A DNA stretch of 64,000 nt. Origin: Streptomyces sp. IMTB 2501. Lineage in GTDB: Bacteria; Actinomycetota; Actinomycetes; Streptomycetales; Streptomycetaceae. Position numbers and translations under genes: made by a program. Positions 24,551 to 32,937 of the stretch are shown piece after piece (the first letter of the stretch is position 1; each line of letters opens with the position of its first letter). The stretch spans positions 1 to 64,000 of the forward strand of contig NZ_MQUS01000015.1 in assembly GCF_001953885.1 (NCBI RefSeq), in the 5' to 3' direction. The notes under the pieces are model-generated. The model was not told the DNA's origin, did no database searches, and saw only the letters and a program-made list of their open reading frames with translations.

Positions 24551-24679
24551 CATACCCCACCCCTGCTGACAGCCTGAGCTTGGCGGCGCGTGCAGCACGC
24601 ACGCATCTCCCGCCCCCGAGCCGCAGCGCGCAGTATCCCCCGATGCCGCTAGCGATTTAGCAGAGCAGCAACGAGCACG

Positions 24680-24711
24680 AGCCTCGGACCAATGACGGTC
24701 CGAGGCTTTTT
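24680..24711 (+). terminator. wblE terminator
   Basis: Perfect 11-bp stem AGCCTCGGACC / GGTCCGAGGCT around a 6-nt AATGAC loop, followed by TTTTTG. Lies 130 nt after the wblE stop. Confidence 0.9.
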
Positions 24712-24795
24712 GCTGTCCGCGCCGGCCCAGCGCGCCACTCGGGCCCCGCTCACCAGCGGGCCGTTGCCAACCCCTGCTCACCAAGGGGCCGTTGA

Positions 24796-26271
24796 CTACT
24801 TCTGCGCCCGCACCGGAATGTCGAGGATCACCCGGGTCCCCCGCTCCGGCGCCGGGACCATGTCGAAGGAACCGCCCAACTCGCCCTCCACCAGGGTGCG
24901 CACGATCTGCAGGCCGAGGTTGCCCGAGCGGTGCGGGTCGAAGCCCTCGGGCAGGCCGACCCCGTCGTCCTGGACGGTGACGAGGAGGCGCGCCTCCTTG
25001 GTGGTGCCGCCACGGACCGCGGAGACCTCGACCGTGCCGGTGTCGCCCTCGCGGAACCCGTGCTCCAGGGCGTTCTGCAAGATCTCGGTGAGGACCATCG
25101 ACAGCGGGGTGGCGACCTCGGCGTCGAGTATCCCGAAGCGGCCGGTGCGTCGGCCGGTCACCTTGCCGGGCGAGATCTCGGCGACCATCGCCAGCACGCG
25201 GTCGGCGATGTCGTCGAACTCCACGCGCTCGTCCAGGTTCTGAGACAGCGTCTCATGGACGATGGCGATCGAGCCGACCCGGCGGACGGCCTCCTCCAGA
25301 GCCTCCCGGCCGCGCTCGGACTCGATGCGCCGGGCCTGCAGCCGCAGCAGCGCGGCGACCGTCTGGAGGTTGTTCTTCACCCGGTGGTGGATCTCCCGGA
25401 TGGTCGCGTCCTTGGTGATCAACTCGCGCTCGCGGCGCCGCAGTTCGGTGACGTCCCGGCACAGCACCAAGGAACCGATCCGGGTGCCCTTGGGCTTGAG
25501 CGGGATCGCCCGGAACTGGATCGCCCCGTCATTGCCCTCGATCTCGAACTCGCGCGGCGCCCAGCCACTGGCCAGCTTGACGAGCGCCTCGTCCACCGGG
25601 CCGCGGGTCGGGGCCAGCTCGGCGGTGGTCTGGCCGAGGTGCTGGCCGACCAGGTCGGCGGCGAGGCCGAGCCGGTGGTAGGCGGACAGCGCGTTCGGGG
25701 AGGCGTACTGGACGATGCCGTCGGCGTCCAGCCGGATCAGGCCGTCGCCGACACGCGGCGAGGCGTCCATGTCGACCTGCTGGTCAGGGAAGGGGAACGA
25801 TCCTGCAGCGATCATCTGGGCCAGGTCCGAGGCGCTCTGGAGATAGGTCAGCTCCAGCCGGCTCGGGGTGCGGACGGTGAGCAGATTGGTGTTGCGGGCG
25901 ATGACGCCGAGGACACGGCCCTCGCGTCGTACGGGGATGGACTCGACCCGTACGGGGACCTCTTCGCGCCACTCCGGGTCACCCTCGCGCACGATCCGGC
26001 CCTCGTCCAGCGCCGCGTCCAGCATGGGCCGGCGGCCGCGCGGGACGAGGTGGCCGACCATGTCGTCCTGGTAGGAGGTGGGGCCGGTGTTGGGGCGCAT
26101 CTGGGCGACCGAGACGTACCGCGTGCCGTCGCGGGTGGGGACCCACAGGACCAGGTCGGCGAAGGAGAGGTCGGAGAGCAGCTGCCACTCCGAGACCAGC
26201 AGATGGAGCCACTCGAGATCGGAGTCGTCGAGGGCGGTGTGCTGGCGGACCAGCTCGTTCATGGAGGGCAC
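24796..26271 (-). CDS. PAS-domain sensor histidine kinase (HisKA_2 type)
   Basis: Cytoplasmic sensor kinase of 491 residues without membrane segments. Order: N-terminal HisK_N-like sensor (about 1-150, WLHLLVSEWQLLSDLSFADL), PAS domain (about 185-290, RLDADGIVQYASPNALSAY), the H-box IREIHHRVKNNLQTVAALL with its phospho-acceptor His, and an HATPase domain with LTEILQNALEHGF (N box) and DDGVGLPEGFD plus NLGLQIVRTL (G boxes). GTG 26271 is preferred; ATG 26262 is an alternative. No response regulator gene is adjacent. A DasR-type site lies 230 nt upstream. Confidence 0.9.
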   Translation of the reverse strand: MPSMNELVRQHTALDDSDLEWLHLLVSEWQLLSDLSFADLVLWVPTRDGTRYVSVAQMRPNTGPTSYQDDMVGHLVPRGRRPMLDAALDEGRIVREGDPEWREEVPVRVESIPVRREGRVLGVIARNTNLLTVRTPSRLELTYLQSASDLAQMIAAGSFPFPDQQVDMDASPRVGDGLIRLDADGIVQYASPNALSAYHRLGLAADLVGQHLGQTTAELAPTRGPVDEALVKLASGWAPREFEIEGNDGAIQFRAIPLKPKGTRIGSLVLCRDVTELRRRERELITKDATIREIHHRVKNNLQTVAALLRLQARRIESERGREALEEAVRRVGSIAIVHETLSQNLDERVEFDDIADRVLAMVAEISPGKVTGRRTGRFGILDAEVATPLSMVLTEILQNALEHGFREGDTGTVEVSAVRGGTTKEARLLVTVQDDGVGLPEGFDPHRSGNLGLQIVRTLVEGELGGSFDMVPAPERGTRVILDIPVRAQK

Positions 26272-26587
26272 GATGCGAGCGTACCCGCGGGCCTCGGATG
26301 GCCGAAAAAACACCCGCGGGCCGCGGCGCCTGGAAGGGACCCTCAACCCTCCCGGCACCGCAGCCCGGAGCATCATCGGCCGTGGGGTGTGCGGTCCCGG
26401 TCGGCCGAAGGTCGAGGATCCGGGGCAGTCAGGGCAGAGAGCTCCGGTTCCTCGATCCGCCTTCCTGTGCGGGGAAGACGGAGGTTTCTTCACTTTGATT
26501 GTGGACTAGACCACAAGGATGTGTCCATGCTCTTGTCGGCATGCACGACTCGTGGCACCCGATGCCACGCAGCCTAGCCCGCCTCGG
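26272..26587. other. region upstream of sensor kinase
   Basis: 316-bp gap between the kinase start and the stop of the TetR gene, both on the minus strand. It contains the DasR-like site at 26502-26513 and no supported gene. No clear terminator for the TetR gene is visible. Confidence 0.5.
26502..26513. promoter_or_regulatory. DasR-type operator (dre-like)
   Basis: TGGACTAGACCA, one mismatch from the palindromic core TGGTCTAGACCA of DasR sites; with flanks it is TGTGGACTAGACCACA, where the five outer bases on each side are complementary. Located 230 nt upstream of the PAS kinase start and 75 nt beyond the TetR stop. Confidence 0.65.
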
Positions 26588-27226
26588 TCAGCAGCGGGGC
26601 CAGATGGCCATGGCAATTTCCGCGAGTGCCTCCAGTTCCCCCCGGCTCGCTCCGTCGCGCGCCTGCTGGGACATGCCCTGGATCATGGCGCCGGTGTGCC
26701 GGGCGAGGACGGCGGCGTCGGTGCCGGCGGGGAGCAGTCCGGCTGCGATGTCCGCCCGGACGCGGGACGCGAGGGCGGCCATGTTCGCGTTGCGCCGCTC
26801 GCGGAGCAGCTGCTCCACCTCGGGGCTGGTGCAGTTGGTGGCGGCGTGCACGACCAGGCAGCCGTACGGGTGCTCGGGGTCGGTGTACTCGGCGGCCGCC
26901 TCGCGCAGCATGCGCTCGACGGCGGCGCGAGCAGTGGGCTCCTCGGCGATCGCCCGGTCCCCGAAGGCGCCATGGGTGTCGCTGTAGACCCGGACGACCT
27001 CCTCGAACAGGGTCCGCTTGTCACCGAAGGCCGCGTAGAGACTCGGAGCCCCGATGCCCATGATCCGGGTGAGGTCGGAGACCGAGGTGGCCTCGTAGCC
27101 GTGCTCCCAGAAGGCCATGAGTGCCTTCTCCAGGGCGGTGGCCCGGTCGAAGGAGCGCGGCCGACCGCGGCCCTTCACCGTCCTGACCTGCTCTTCCCTC
27201 TGCGCCTGTCCCACCATGGAGTGCAT
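26588..27226 (-). CDS. TetR-family transcriptional repressor
   Basis: 212-residue repressor. GRGRPRSFDRATALEKALMAFWEHGYEATSVSDLTRIMGIGAPSLYAAFGDKRTLFEEVV is the classical TetR helix-turn-helix region (about residues 20-75), followed by a helical ligand-binding domain with two Cys (VVHAATNCTS). Divergent from the SDR oxidoreductase with two matching operator-like boxes in the 87-bp gap, so it very likely represses both itself and the reductase. ATG 27226 or 27217 may be the start. Confidence 0.9.
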   Translation of the reverse strand: MHSMVGQAQREEQVRTVKGRGRPRSFDRATALEKALMAFWEHGYEATSVSDLTRIMGIGAPSLYAAFGDKRTLFEEVVRVYSDTHGAFGDRAIAEEPTARAAVERMLREAAAEYTDPEHPYGCLVVHAATNCTSPEVEQLLRERRNANMAALASRVRADIAAGLLPAGTDAAVLARHTGAMIQGMSQQARDGASRGELEALAEIAMAIWPRC

Positions 27227-27230
27227 TTTA

Positions 27231-27291
27231 TAGCGGTCCCTAGAGAATTGTCAGCGGGATGCGGTACGGTCTTTTTGTAGCGACTGCTAGA
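27231..27291. promoter_or_regulatory. duplicated TetR operator between tetR and SDR gene
   Basis: Two copies of TAGCG-N4-CTAGA (27231-27244 TAGCGGTCCCTAGA; 27278-27291 TAGCGACTGCTAGA) 47 bp apart, one near each divergent start. Same orientation, each an imperfect dyad. Position suggests one box per promoter. Confidence 0.6.
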
Positions 27292-27313
27292 CAAATCTGG
27301 AGGGGCGGGAGAC

Positions 27314-28066
27314 ATGGGCGTGCTCACGGGGAAGACGGCGCTGGTCACGGGGGCGAGCCGGGGCATCGGGCGGGGGATCACCGAGCGGCTCGGGCGGGAC
27401 GGTGCGCGGATCGCGGTGCACTACGGCAGCGACGAGACGGCCGCGAAGGAGACGGTCGCGGCGATCGAGTCGGCCGGCGGCTCGGCGTTCGCGATCGGGG
27501 TGCGGCTGGGCGTGCCGGGGGACGCCGGGCGACTGTGGGAGGAGTTCGACCGGCACGCGGACGGCCTGGACATCCTCGTGCACAACGCGGGCATCGGCAC
27601 ATCACGGCCGTTCACGGAGATCCAAGAAGAGGAGTACGACCGGCTCTTCGCGGTGAATGTGAAGGCGCCCTTCTTCCTCACCCGGCTCGGGGCGGAGCGG
27701 CTGCGCGACGGCGGGCGCGTGGTGAACATATCGTCGGGGCTCGCGCGGGCCGCCGCGATGCCCCGGCTGATCGCGTACGCGATGACGAAGGCCGCGCTGG
27801 ACGTCTTCACCCGGGACCTGTCCAAGGAGCTCGGCCCCCGCGGGATCACGGTCAACTCCGTGGCGCCCGGCATCGTGGACACCGACGTCAACGCCGCGTG
27901 GCTGCGCGCGAGCGAGGAGGCATGGCAGGGTGCGGCGGCACTCTCGGCGCTGGGCCGGGTGGGCACACCGGCGGACATCGCCGACGTGGTGGCGTTCCTG
28001 GTCTCGGAGGACGGGCACTGGGTGACGGGCCACTGGCTGGACGCGACGGGAGGCTCCCTCACCTGA
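27314..28066 (+). CDS. short-chain dehydrogenase/reductase (SDR)
   Basis: NAD(P)-dependent oxidoreductase of 250 residues. The TGASRGIGRGI cofactor motif is at residues 12-22, LVHNAG in the middle, the catalytic Ser in VVNISSGL, and YAMTKAAL supplies the Tyr and Lys of the YxxxK dyad. The last residues (VTGHWLDATGGS) match the 3-oxoacyl-ACP reductase-like classical SDRs. GGAGGGGCGGGAG precedes ATG 27314. Control by the divergent TetR is expected. Substrate unknown. Confidence 0.92.
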   Translation: MGVLTGKTALVTGASRGIGRGITERLGRDGARIAVHYGSDETAAKETVAAIESAGGSAFAIGVRLGVPGDAGRLWEEFDRHADGLDILVHNAGIGTSRPFTEIQEEEYDRLFAVNVKAPFFLTRLGAERLRDGGRVVNISSGLARAAAMPRLIAYAMTKAALDVFTRDLSKELGPRGITVNSVAPGIVDTDVNAAWLRASEEAWQGAAALSALGRVGTPADIADVVAFLVSEDGHWVTGHWLDATGGSLT

Positions 28067-28125
28067 GGCTTTCCCTGACCTTCCCCGTCCATTTCCTGGG
28101 CCGCAGAACACCCCTTCTGTTAGAT

Positions 28126-28137
28126 TGGTCTAAACCA
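28126..28137. promoter_or_regulatory. DasR operator (dre) upstream of nagB
   Basis: TGGTCTAAACCA, one mismatch from the TGGTCTAGACCA core; with flanks ATTGGTCTAAACCACA. It lies 43 nt upstream of the nagB start, the known location of a DasR site in streptomycetes, where DasR represses nagB in the absence of aminosugar phosphates. Confidence 0.85.
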
Positions 28138-28179
28138 CATACAGACGCACAGAGCCCACTTCAGAACGGCAGGCCCAGC

Positions 28180-28965
28180 GTGGAAGTTGTCATCGTTCCG
28201 GACGCCGCGGCGGGCGGCGAGCTGATCGCCGAGGCCATGGCCCAGCTGCTGCGACGCAAGCCCGACGCCGTGCTCGGCGTGGCCACCGGCTCCACCCCGC
28301 TGCCCATCTACCAGGCGCTGACCGCGAAGGTGCGCTCCGGCGCCGCCGACACCGCGCGGGCCCGCATAGCCCAGCTCGACGAGTATGTGGGGCTGCCCGC
28401 CGACCACCCCGAGTCCTACCGCTCGGTGCTGCGCCGCGAGGTGCTGGAGCCGCTCGGTATCGGCATGGACTCCTTCCTCGGCCCCGACGGCACCGCCGAG
28501 GACGTCCAGGCGGCGTGCGAGGCGTACGACCGTGCGCTCGCCGAGGCCGGCGGGGTGGACCTCCAGTTGCTCGGCATCGGCACGGACGGACACATCGGCT
28601 TCAACGAGCCCTGCTCGTCCCTCGCCTCGCGCACCCGGATCAAGACGCTGACCGAGCAGACCCGTGTCGACAACGCCCGCTTCTTCGACGGCGACATCGA
28701 CCAGGTGCCGCACCACGTCATCACCCAGGGCATCGGCACCATCCTGGAGGCCCGGCACCTGGTGCTGCTGGCGACGGGCGAGGGCAAGGCGGACGCGGTC
28801 GCCGCGACCGTCGAGGGGCCGGTCGCTGCCGTCTGCCCGGCCTCCGCACTCCAGCTGCACCGCCACGCCACGGTGGTCGTCGACGAGGCAGCCGCATCCA
28901 AGCTGAAGCTGGCGGACTACTTCAGGCACACCTACGCCAACAAGCCGGAGTGGCAGGGGATCTAG
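28180..28965 (+). CDS. nagB: glucosamine-6-phosphate deaminase
   Basis: Converts glucosamine-6-phosphate to fructose-6-phosphate and ammonia, linking chitin/N-acetylglucosamine use to glycolysis. The 261-residue protein shows GVATGSTPLPIYQAL (phosphate loop), AQLDEYVGLP with the catalytic Asp, and LLGIGTDGHIGFNEPCSS with the catalytic His. GTG 28180 start; the open frame runs back into the SDR gene but those residues are unrelated. A dre site sits just upstream. In S. coelicolor dasABCD separate this gene from dasR; here dasR follows after 259 bp. Confidence 0.95.
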   Translation: MEVVIVPDAAAGGELIAEAMAQLLRRKPDAVLGVATGSTPLPIYQALTAKVRSGAADTARARIAQLDEYVGLPADHPESYRSVLRREVLEPLGIGMDSFLGPDGTAEDVQAACEAYDRALAEAGGVDLQLLGIGTDGHIGFNEPCSSLASRTRIKTLTEQTRVDNARFFDGDIDQVPHHVITQGIGTILEARHLVLLATGEGKADAVAATVEGPVAAVCPASALQLHRHATVVVDEAAASKLKLADYFRHTYANKPEWQGI

Positions 28966-29075
28966 GCGGGACCGACGGGGCCGACGGGCGGGCCGGCCGG
29001 GACCGGCGCGGGGTTCGACAGGGGGCTGGTGGCGGACCCTGTCCGGTCGTCCGGGCGTGCGCCCTGGGCGCCCGA

Positions 29076-29087
29076 TGGACTAGACCA
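29076..29087. promoter_or_regulatory. DasR operator (dre-like) upstream of dasR
   Basis: TGGACTAGACCA, identical to the core at 26502-26513, about 140 nt before dasR and next to a CGGGCG...CGCCCG stem. In S. coelicolor the dre sites here serve the divergent dasA promoter, which is missing in this window. Confidence 0.65.
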
Positions 29088-29224
29088 GGAGCGGGTGCGA
29101 CGGTATATAGAGGGGATCACGGAGCGTGCGGGTGGACTCCTGACCCCCGAACCCGTGCCACGATGTGAGCCGTGGCCGATGCCAGGTCGGTCGATTTCGG
29201 CATCCGGAGCCGGGAAGGCAGAGC

Positions 29225-29989
29225 ATGAGCACCGACGTCAGCAGTGCGGAGAACGAGGCCGGGACGACCGTCCGTACGGCGCGCGTGCCCAAGTACTACC
29301 GCCTGAAGAAGCACCTGCTCGACATGACGGAGACGCAGGCTCCGGGCACGCCGGTCCCGCCCGAGCGCACGCTGGCCGCAGAGTTCGACACCTCCCGCAC
29401 CACCGTCCGCCAGGCCCTTCAGGAGCTGGTCGTGGAGGGCCGGCTCGAGCGCATCCAGGGCAAGGGCACGTTCGTCGCCAAGCCCAAGGTCTCCCAGGCG
29501 CTCCAGCTCACCTCCTACACCGAGGACATGCGCGCCCAGGGTCTGGAGCCGACCTCGCAGCTGCTGGACATCGGCTACATCACGGCCGACGACCGGCTCG
29601 CCGGGCTGCTCGACATCAGCGCCGGCGGACGCGTGCTCCGCATCGAGAGGCTGCGCATGGCCAACGGCGAGCCGATGGCCATCGAGACCACGCATCTGAG
29701 CGCCAAGCGCTTCCCGGCGCTGCGCCGCTCCCTGGTGAAGTACACATCCCTCTACACCGCCCTCGCCGAGGTCTACGACGTCCACCTCGCCGAGGCCGAG
29801 GAGACCATCGAGACCTCGCTGGCCACCCCGCGCGAGGCGGGCCTGCTCGGCACCGACGTGGGCCTGCCGATGCTGATGCTCTCCCGTCACTCCCTGGACC
29901 GCGAGGGCAAGCCGGTGGAGTGGGTGCGGTCCGTGTACCGGGGGGACCGCTACAAGTTCGTGGCGCGCCTCAAGCGGCCCGCGGAGTAG
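29225..29989 (+). CDS. dasR: GntR/HutC-family aminosugar regulator DasR
   Basis: Global repressor of chitin/N-acetylglucosamine metabolism, antibiotic production and development; glucosamine-6-phosphate releases it from dre sites. The 254-residue protein has a winged helix-turn-helix (LAAEFDTSRTTVRQALQELVVEGRLERIQGKGTFV, about residues 50-90) and a UTRA effector domain (LTSYTEDMRAQGLEPTSQLL onward). Length and sequence agree with S. coelicolor DasR. ATG 29225 chosen over an upstream GTG (29165) because GGGAAGGCAGAGC precedes it and the known protein starts there. Confidence 0.95.
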   Translation: MSTDVSSAENEAGTTVRTARVPKYYRLKKHLLDMTETQAPGTPVPPERTLAAEFDTSRTTVRQALQELVVEGRLERIQGKGTFVAKPKVSQALQLTSYTEDMRAQGLEPTSQLLDIGYITADDRLAGLLDISAGGRVLRIERLRMANGEPMAIETTHLSAKRFPALRRSLVKYTSLYTALAEVYDVHLAEAEETIETSLATPREAGLLGTDVGLPMLMLSRHSLDREGKPVEWVRSVYRGDRYKFVARLKRPAE

Positions 29990-30140
29990 GGCCCCTCAAC
30001 GCCCTTGCGGAGCACGGCCGGTGGATGTTCGCTGAATCGATATACCGATATGCGGACGAGGGCTTCCACTGTGACGACACCGTCACCTAGATTGCCTGCG
30101 CATTACACAGGTGATCAGCGAGGGGACGGAGAGCCGTGGC

Positions 30141-30404
30141 ATGTCCGATACGCCTGAAGTGAGACCACCGGTCGTCACACCGGTCCGGGTGATCATCGCC
30201 CTGTGTCTGGTCGCGCCTTTCGCAGCGATGCTCTGGGTCGGCTCCTACGCCAAGAAGGACCCCGCGTTCATCGGGATCCCGTTCTTCTACTGGTACCAGA
30301 TGCTCTGGGTGCTGATCTCCACCGCGCTCACCATGACCGCGTACAAGCTGTGGCAGCGCGACCAGCGCGCCCGCACGGCCCAGAAGGGCGGTGCGGCGAA
30401 GTGA
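30141..30404 (+). CDS. DUF3311 small membrane protein, symporter partner
   Basis: 87-residue protein with two hydrophobic helices (VRVIIALCLVAPFAAMLWVG and FFYWYQMLWVLISTALTMTAY) separated by a short loop. DUF3311 proteins are regularly encoded just before a sodium/solute symporter and are assumed to be small subunits of it. Its TGA overlaps the symporter GTG (GTGA at 30401-30404), so translation is coupled. ATG 30141 is preferred; a GTG at 30111 would extend it by ten residues. Confidence 0.87.
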   Translation: MSDTPEVRPPVVTPVRVIIALCLVAPFAAMLWVGSYAKKDPAFIGIPFFYWYQMLWVLISTALTMTAYKLWQRDQRARTAQKGGAAK

Positions 30405-32020
30405 AGAACGGCGTCAACGGCGTCGCGCTCGGCGTCTTCATCTTCTTCTTCCTGGCCGTCACGGTCATGGGCTTCCTCGCCGCACGCTGGCGCAGGGCCG
30501 AGAACGAGCACTCCCTGGACGAATGGGGCCTGGGCGGACGGTCGTTCGGCACCTGGATCACCTGGTTCCTGCTCGGCGGCGACCTGTACACGGCGTACAC
30601 CTTCGTCGCCGTACCGGCGGCGGTGTACGCGGCGGGCGCGTCCGGCTTCTTCGCGGTGCCGTACACGATCCTGGTCTACCCGCTGATCTTCACGTTCCTG
30701 CCCCGCCTGTGGTCGGTGTCCCACAAGCACGGCTATGTGACGACCTCGGACTTCGTGCGCGGCCGCTTCGGCTCCAAGGGCCTGTCGCTGGCGGTGGCGC
30801 TGACCGGCATCCTGGCGACGATGCCGTACATCGCGCTCCAGCTCGTCGGCATCCAGGCGGTGCTGGACGTGATGGGCGTCGGCGGGGACAGCAGCACCAA
30901 CTGGTTCGTACGCGACCTGCCGCTGCTCATCGCCTTCGGCGTGCTGGCGGCGTACACCTACTCCTCCGGACTGCGCGCCCCCGCGCTGATCGCGTTCGTC
31001 AAGGACGCGCTGATCTACATCGTCATCACGGTGGCGATCATCTACATCCCGATCAAGCTGGGCGGCTTCGACGACATCTTCGCCAAGGCCGGCCATGCGT
31101 TCAGCCAGGTCAGTCCGAAGACGGGCAAGCCACGCGGCGCGCTTGCGCCCCCGGCGGCGGGCCAGTGGACCTACGCCACCCTGGCCCTCGGCTCGGCCCT
31201 GGCCCTGTTCATGTACCCGCACTCGATCACCGCGACCCTCTCCTCCAAGAGCCGTGAGGTGATCCGCCGCAACACCACCATTCTGCCGCTGTACTCTCTG
31301 ATGCTCGGCCTGCTGGCCCTGCTGGGCTTCATGGCGATCGCGGCCGGGGTCAAGGTCACCAACGGCCAGCTGGCGATCCCGCAGCTGTTCGAGGACATGT
31401 TCCCGTCCTGGTTCGCGGGCGTGGCGTTCGCGGCGATCGGCATCGGCGCGCTCGTACCGGCGGCGATCATGTCGATCGCGGCGGCGAACCTCTTCACCCG
31501 CAACATCTACAAGGACTTCATCAAGCCGGACGCCACGCCGAAGCAGGAGGCCCAGGTCTCCAAGCTCGTCTCGCTGCTGGTGAAGGTCGGCGCGCTGGTC
31601 TTCGTCCTCACCATGGACAAGACCGTCGCCATCAACTTCCAGCTGCTCGGCGGCATCTGGATCCTGCAGACCTTCCCGGCCCTGGTCGGCGGCCTGTTCA
31701 CCCGCTGGTTCCACCGCTGGGCCCTGCTCGCCGGCTGGGCGGTCGGCATGATCTACGGCACGGTCGCCGCGTACGGTGTCGCCTCCCCGACTCAGAAGCA
31801 CTTCGGCGGTTCGGCGAAGGAGATCCCCGGCATCGGCGAGATCGGCTACATCGGCCTCACGGCCTTCGTCCTCAACGTCGCCGTGGCCGTGGTCCTCACC
31901 GTCGCCCTCAAGGCCGTGAAGGCCCCTGAGGGCATCGACGAGACCAAGCCGGAGGACTACACGGCGGACGCGGGAGAACCCGGCGTGCAGAAGGAGCTGA
32001 CGCCCACCGCAACGGCCTGA
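30401..32020 (+). CDS. sodium/solute symporter (SSS family, monocarboxylate-type)
   Basis: Na+-coupled transporter of 539 residues with about 13 membrane helices. The family features GLGGRSFGTWITWFLLGGDLYTAYTFVAVP (helix 2 region), TSDFVRGRFGSKGLSLAVAL and the sodium-motif area IGALVPAAIMSIAAANLFTRNIYKDF are visible. The DEWGLGGR and DUF3311 pairing resembles the MctC-type monocarboxylate (acetate/pyruvate/propionate) carriers, but the substrate is inferred. A strong terminator follows at 32055. Confidence 0.9.
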   Translation: MKNGVNGVALGVFIFFFLAVTVMGFLAARWRRAENEHSLDEWGLGGRSFGTWITWFLLGGDLYTAYTFVAVPAAVYAAGASGFFAVPYTILVYPLIFTFLPRLWSVSHKHGYVTTSDFVRGRFGSKGLSLAVALTGILATMPYIALQLVGIQAVLDVMGVGGDSSTNWFVRDLPLLIAFGVLAAYTYSSGLRAPALIAFVKDALIYIVITVAIIYIPIKLGGFDDIFAKAGHAFSQVSPKTGKPRGALAPPAAGQWTYATLALGSALALFMYPHSITATLSSKSREVIRRNTTILPLYSLMLGLLALLGFMAIAAGVKVTNGQLAIPQLFEDMFPSWFAGVAFAAIGIGALVPAAIMSIAAANLFTRNIYKDFIKPDATPKQEAQVSKLVSLLVKVGALVFVLTMDKTVAINFQLLGGIWILQTFPALVGGLFTRWFHRWALLAGWAVGMIYGTVAAYGVASPTQKHFGGSAKEIPGIGEIGYIGLTAFVLNVAVAVVLTVALKAVKAPEGIDETKPEDYTADAGEPGVQKELTPTATA

Positions 32021-32054
32021 GTGGCGCGGGGCCGTATCAACCCGCCACAGCCCG

Positions 32055-32094
32055 CAGCGGGCCGCCGAGAACAGCCACCATCGGCGGCCCGCTG
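32055..32094 (+). terminator. terminator after symporter operon
   Basis: Perfect 14-bp stem CAGCGGGCCGCCGA (32055-32068) / TCGGCGGCCCGCTG (32081-32094) with a 12-nt loop, 35 nt after the stop. No long T-run, as usual in Streptomyces. Confidence 0.75.
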
Positions 32095-32111
32095 TCGTAC
32101 ACACTCACACC

Positions 32112-32615
32112 ATGGACATGCAGATCCGCCCCGCCGATCCGGCCGAATACGACGCCCTGGGAGAGATCACCGCCCGGGCCTACCTCCAGGACGGCCTCCT
32201 GGACTTCGGCGAGAGCGACACGTACCTCGGTGAACTCCGGGACGTGGCCAAGAGAGCCGCCGCCGCGGAGGTCCTGGTGGCCGTACGCAACGGAGTGCTC
32301 GGCGGCGTCACCTTCGTCCCCTCCCCCGGCCCCATGGCCGACATCGCGCGCCCCGGGGAGGCGGAGATCCGTATGCTGGCCGTGGCCGGCGCCGCCCGTG
32401 GCCGGGGGGCCGGCGAGGCTCTCGTACGGGCGTGCATCGACCGCGCACGGGCCACCGAGGGCTGTCGGGCCGTCGTCCTGTCGACCCAGCACACCATGCA
32501 CGCGGCCCATCGCATCTACGAACGGCTCGGCTTCGCTCGTACTCCCGAGCGGGACTGGAATCCGCTGCCCGAGCGGCTCGACATCACTCTGCTCACCTAT
32601 GAGTTGACGCTCTGA
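32112..32615 (+). CDS. GNAT-family N-acetyltransferase
   Basis: 167-residue acetyl-CoA-dependent acetyltransferase. The acetyl-CoA-binding segment EIRMLAVAGAARGRGAGEALVRAC (motif A, RGRGAG) and the C-terminal HAAHRIYERLGFARTPERDW (motif B) are clear. Acceptor unknown. Start ATG 32112 lies only 18 nt after the symporter terminator; the gene appears monocistronic. Confidence 0.88.
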   Translation: MDMQIRPADPAEYDALGEITARAYLQDGLLDFGESDTYLGELRDVAKRAAAAEVLVAVRNGVLGGVTFVPSPGPMADIARPGEAEIRMLAVAGAARGRGAGEALVRACIDRARATEGCRAVVLSTQHTMHAAHRIYERLGFARTPERDWNPLPERLDITLLTYELTL

Positions 32616-32655
32616 GACCGGCGCGACACAACATCTGGGGGTGCCACGACAGCCC

Positions 32656-32810
32656 GGCACTAGATGTATGCTCGTCCTCGCTGTCGTCGCAGGGGAATCC
32701 GGTGCGAATCCGGAACTGTCCCGCAACGGTGTACTTGTGCATGTCTGCCCCCAAAGCAGAGCGCATCGCACAGGAGTCAGTCCGAGGACCTGCCGGCAGC
32801 GCACCCGGCC
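32656..32810 (+). ncRNA. adenosylcobalamin riboswitch
   Basis: The conserved B12-element core GGGAATCCGGTGCGAATCCGG begins at 32693 and continues with AACTGTCCCGCAACGGT (32713-32730). The distal B12-box-like segment GTCAGTCCGAGGACCTGCC lies at 32777-32795. It sits about 130-280 nt before nrdA; in S. coelicolor the corresponding riboswitch shuts off the class I reductase when B12 (hence the class II enzyme) is available. Outer boundaries are approximate. Confidence 0.93.
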
Positions 32811-32937
32811 GTCCGGTCCGGGTGCCCCAAGACGTCCGGGCCTCGTGGAATGGGCCGGTGGACGCGACGCCGTGTGCGCTCGTGGCTGCCCCCCTGCCCT
32901 CCGCAAGGCCCCCGTGCCGAGCGAGGGAGAGCCCCAC

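Noticed and set aside
24796..26271. Kinase gene as part of a two-component operon
   Set aside because: No response regulator gene is adjacent on either side; treated as an orphan kinase.
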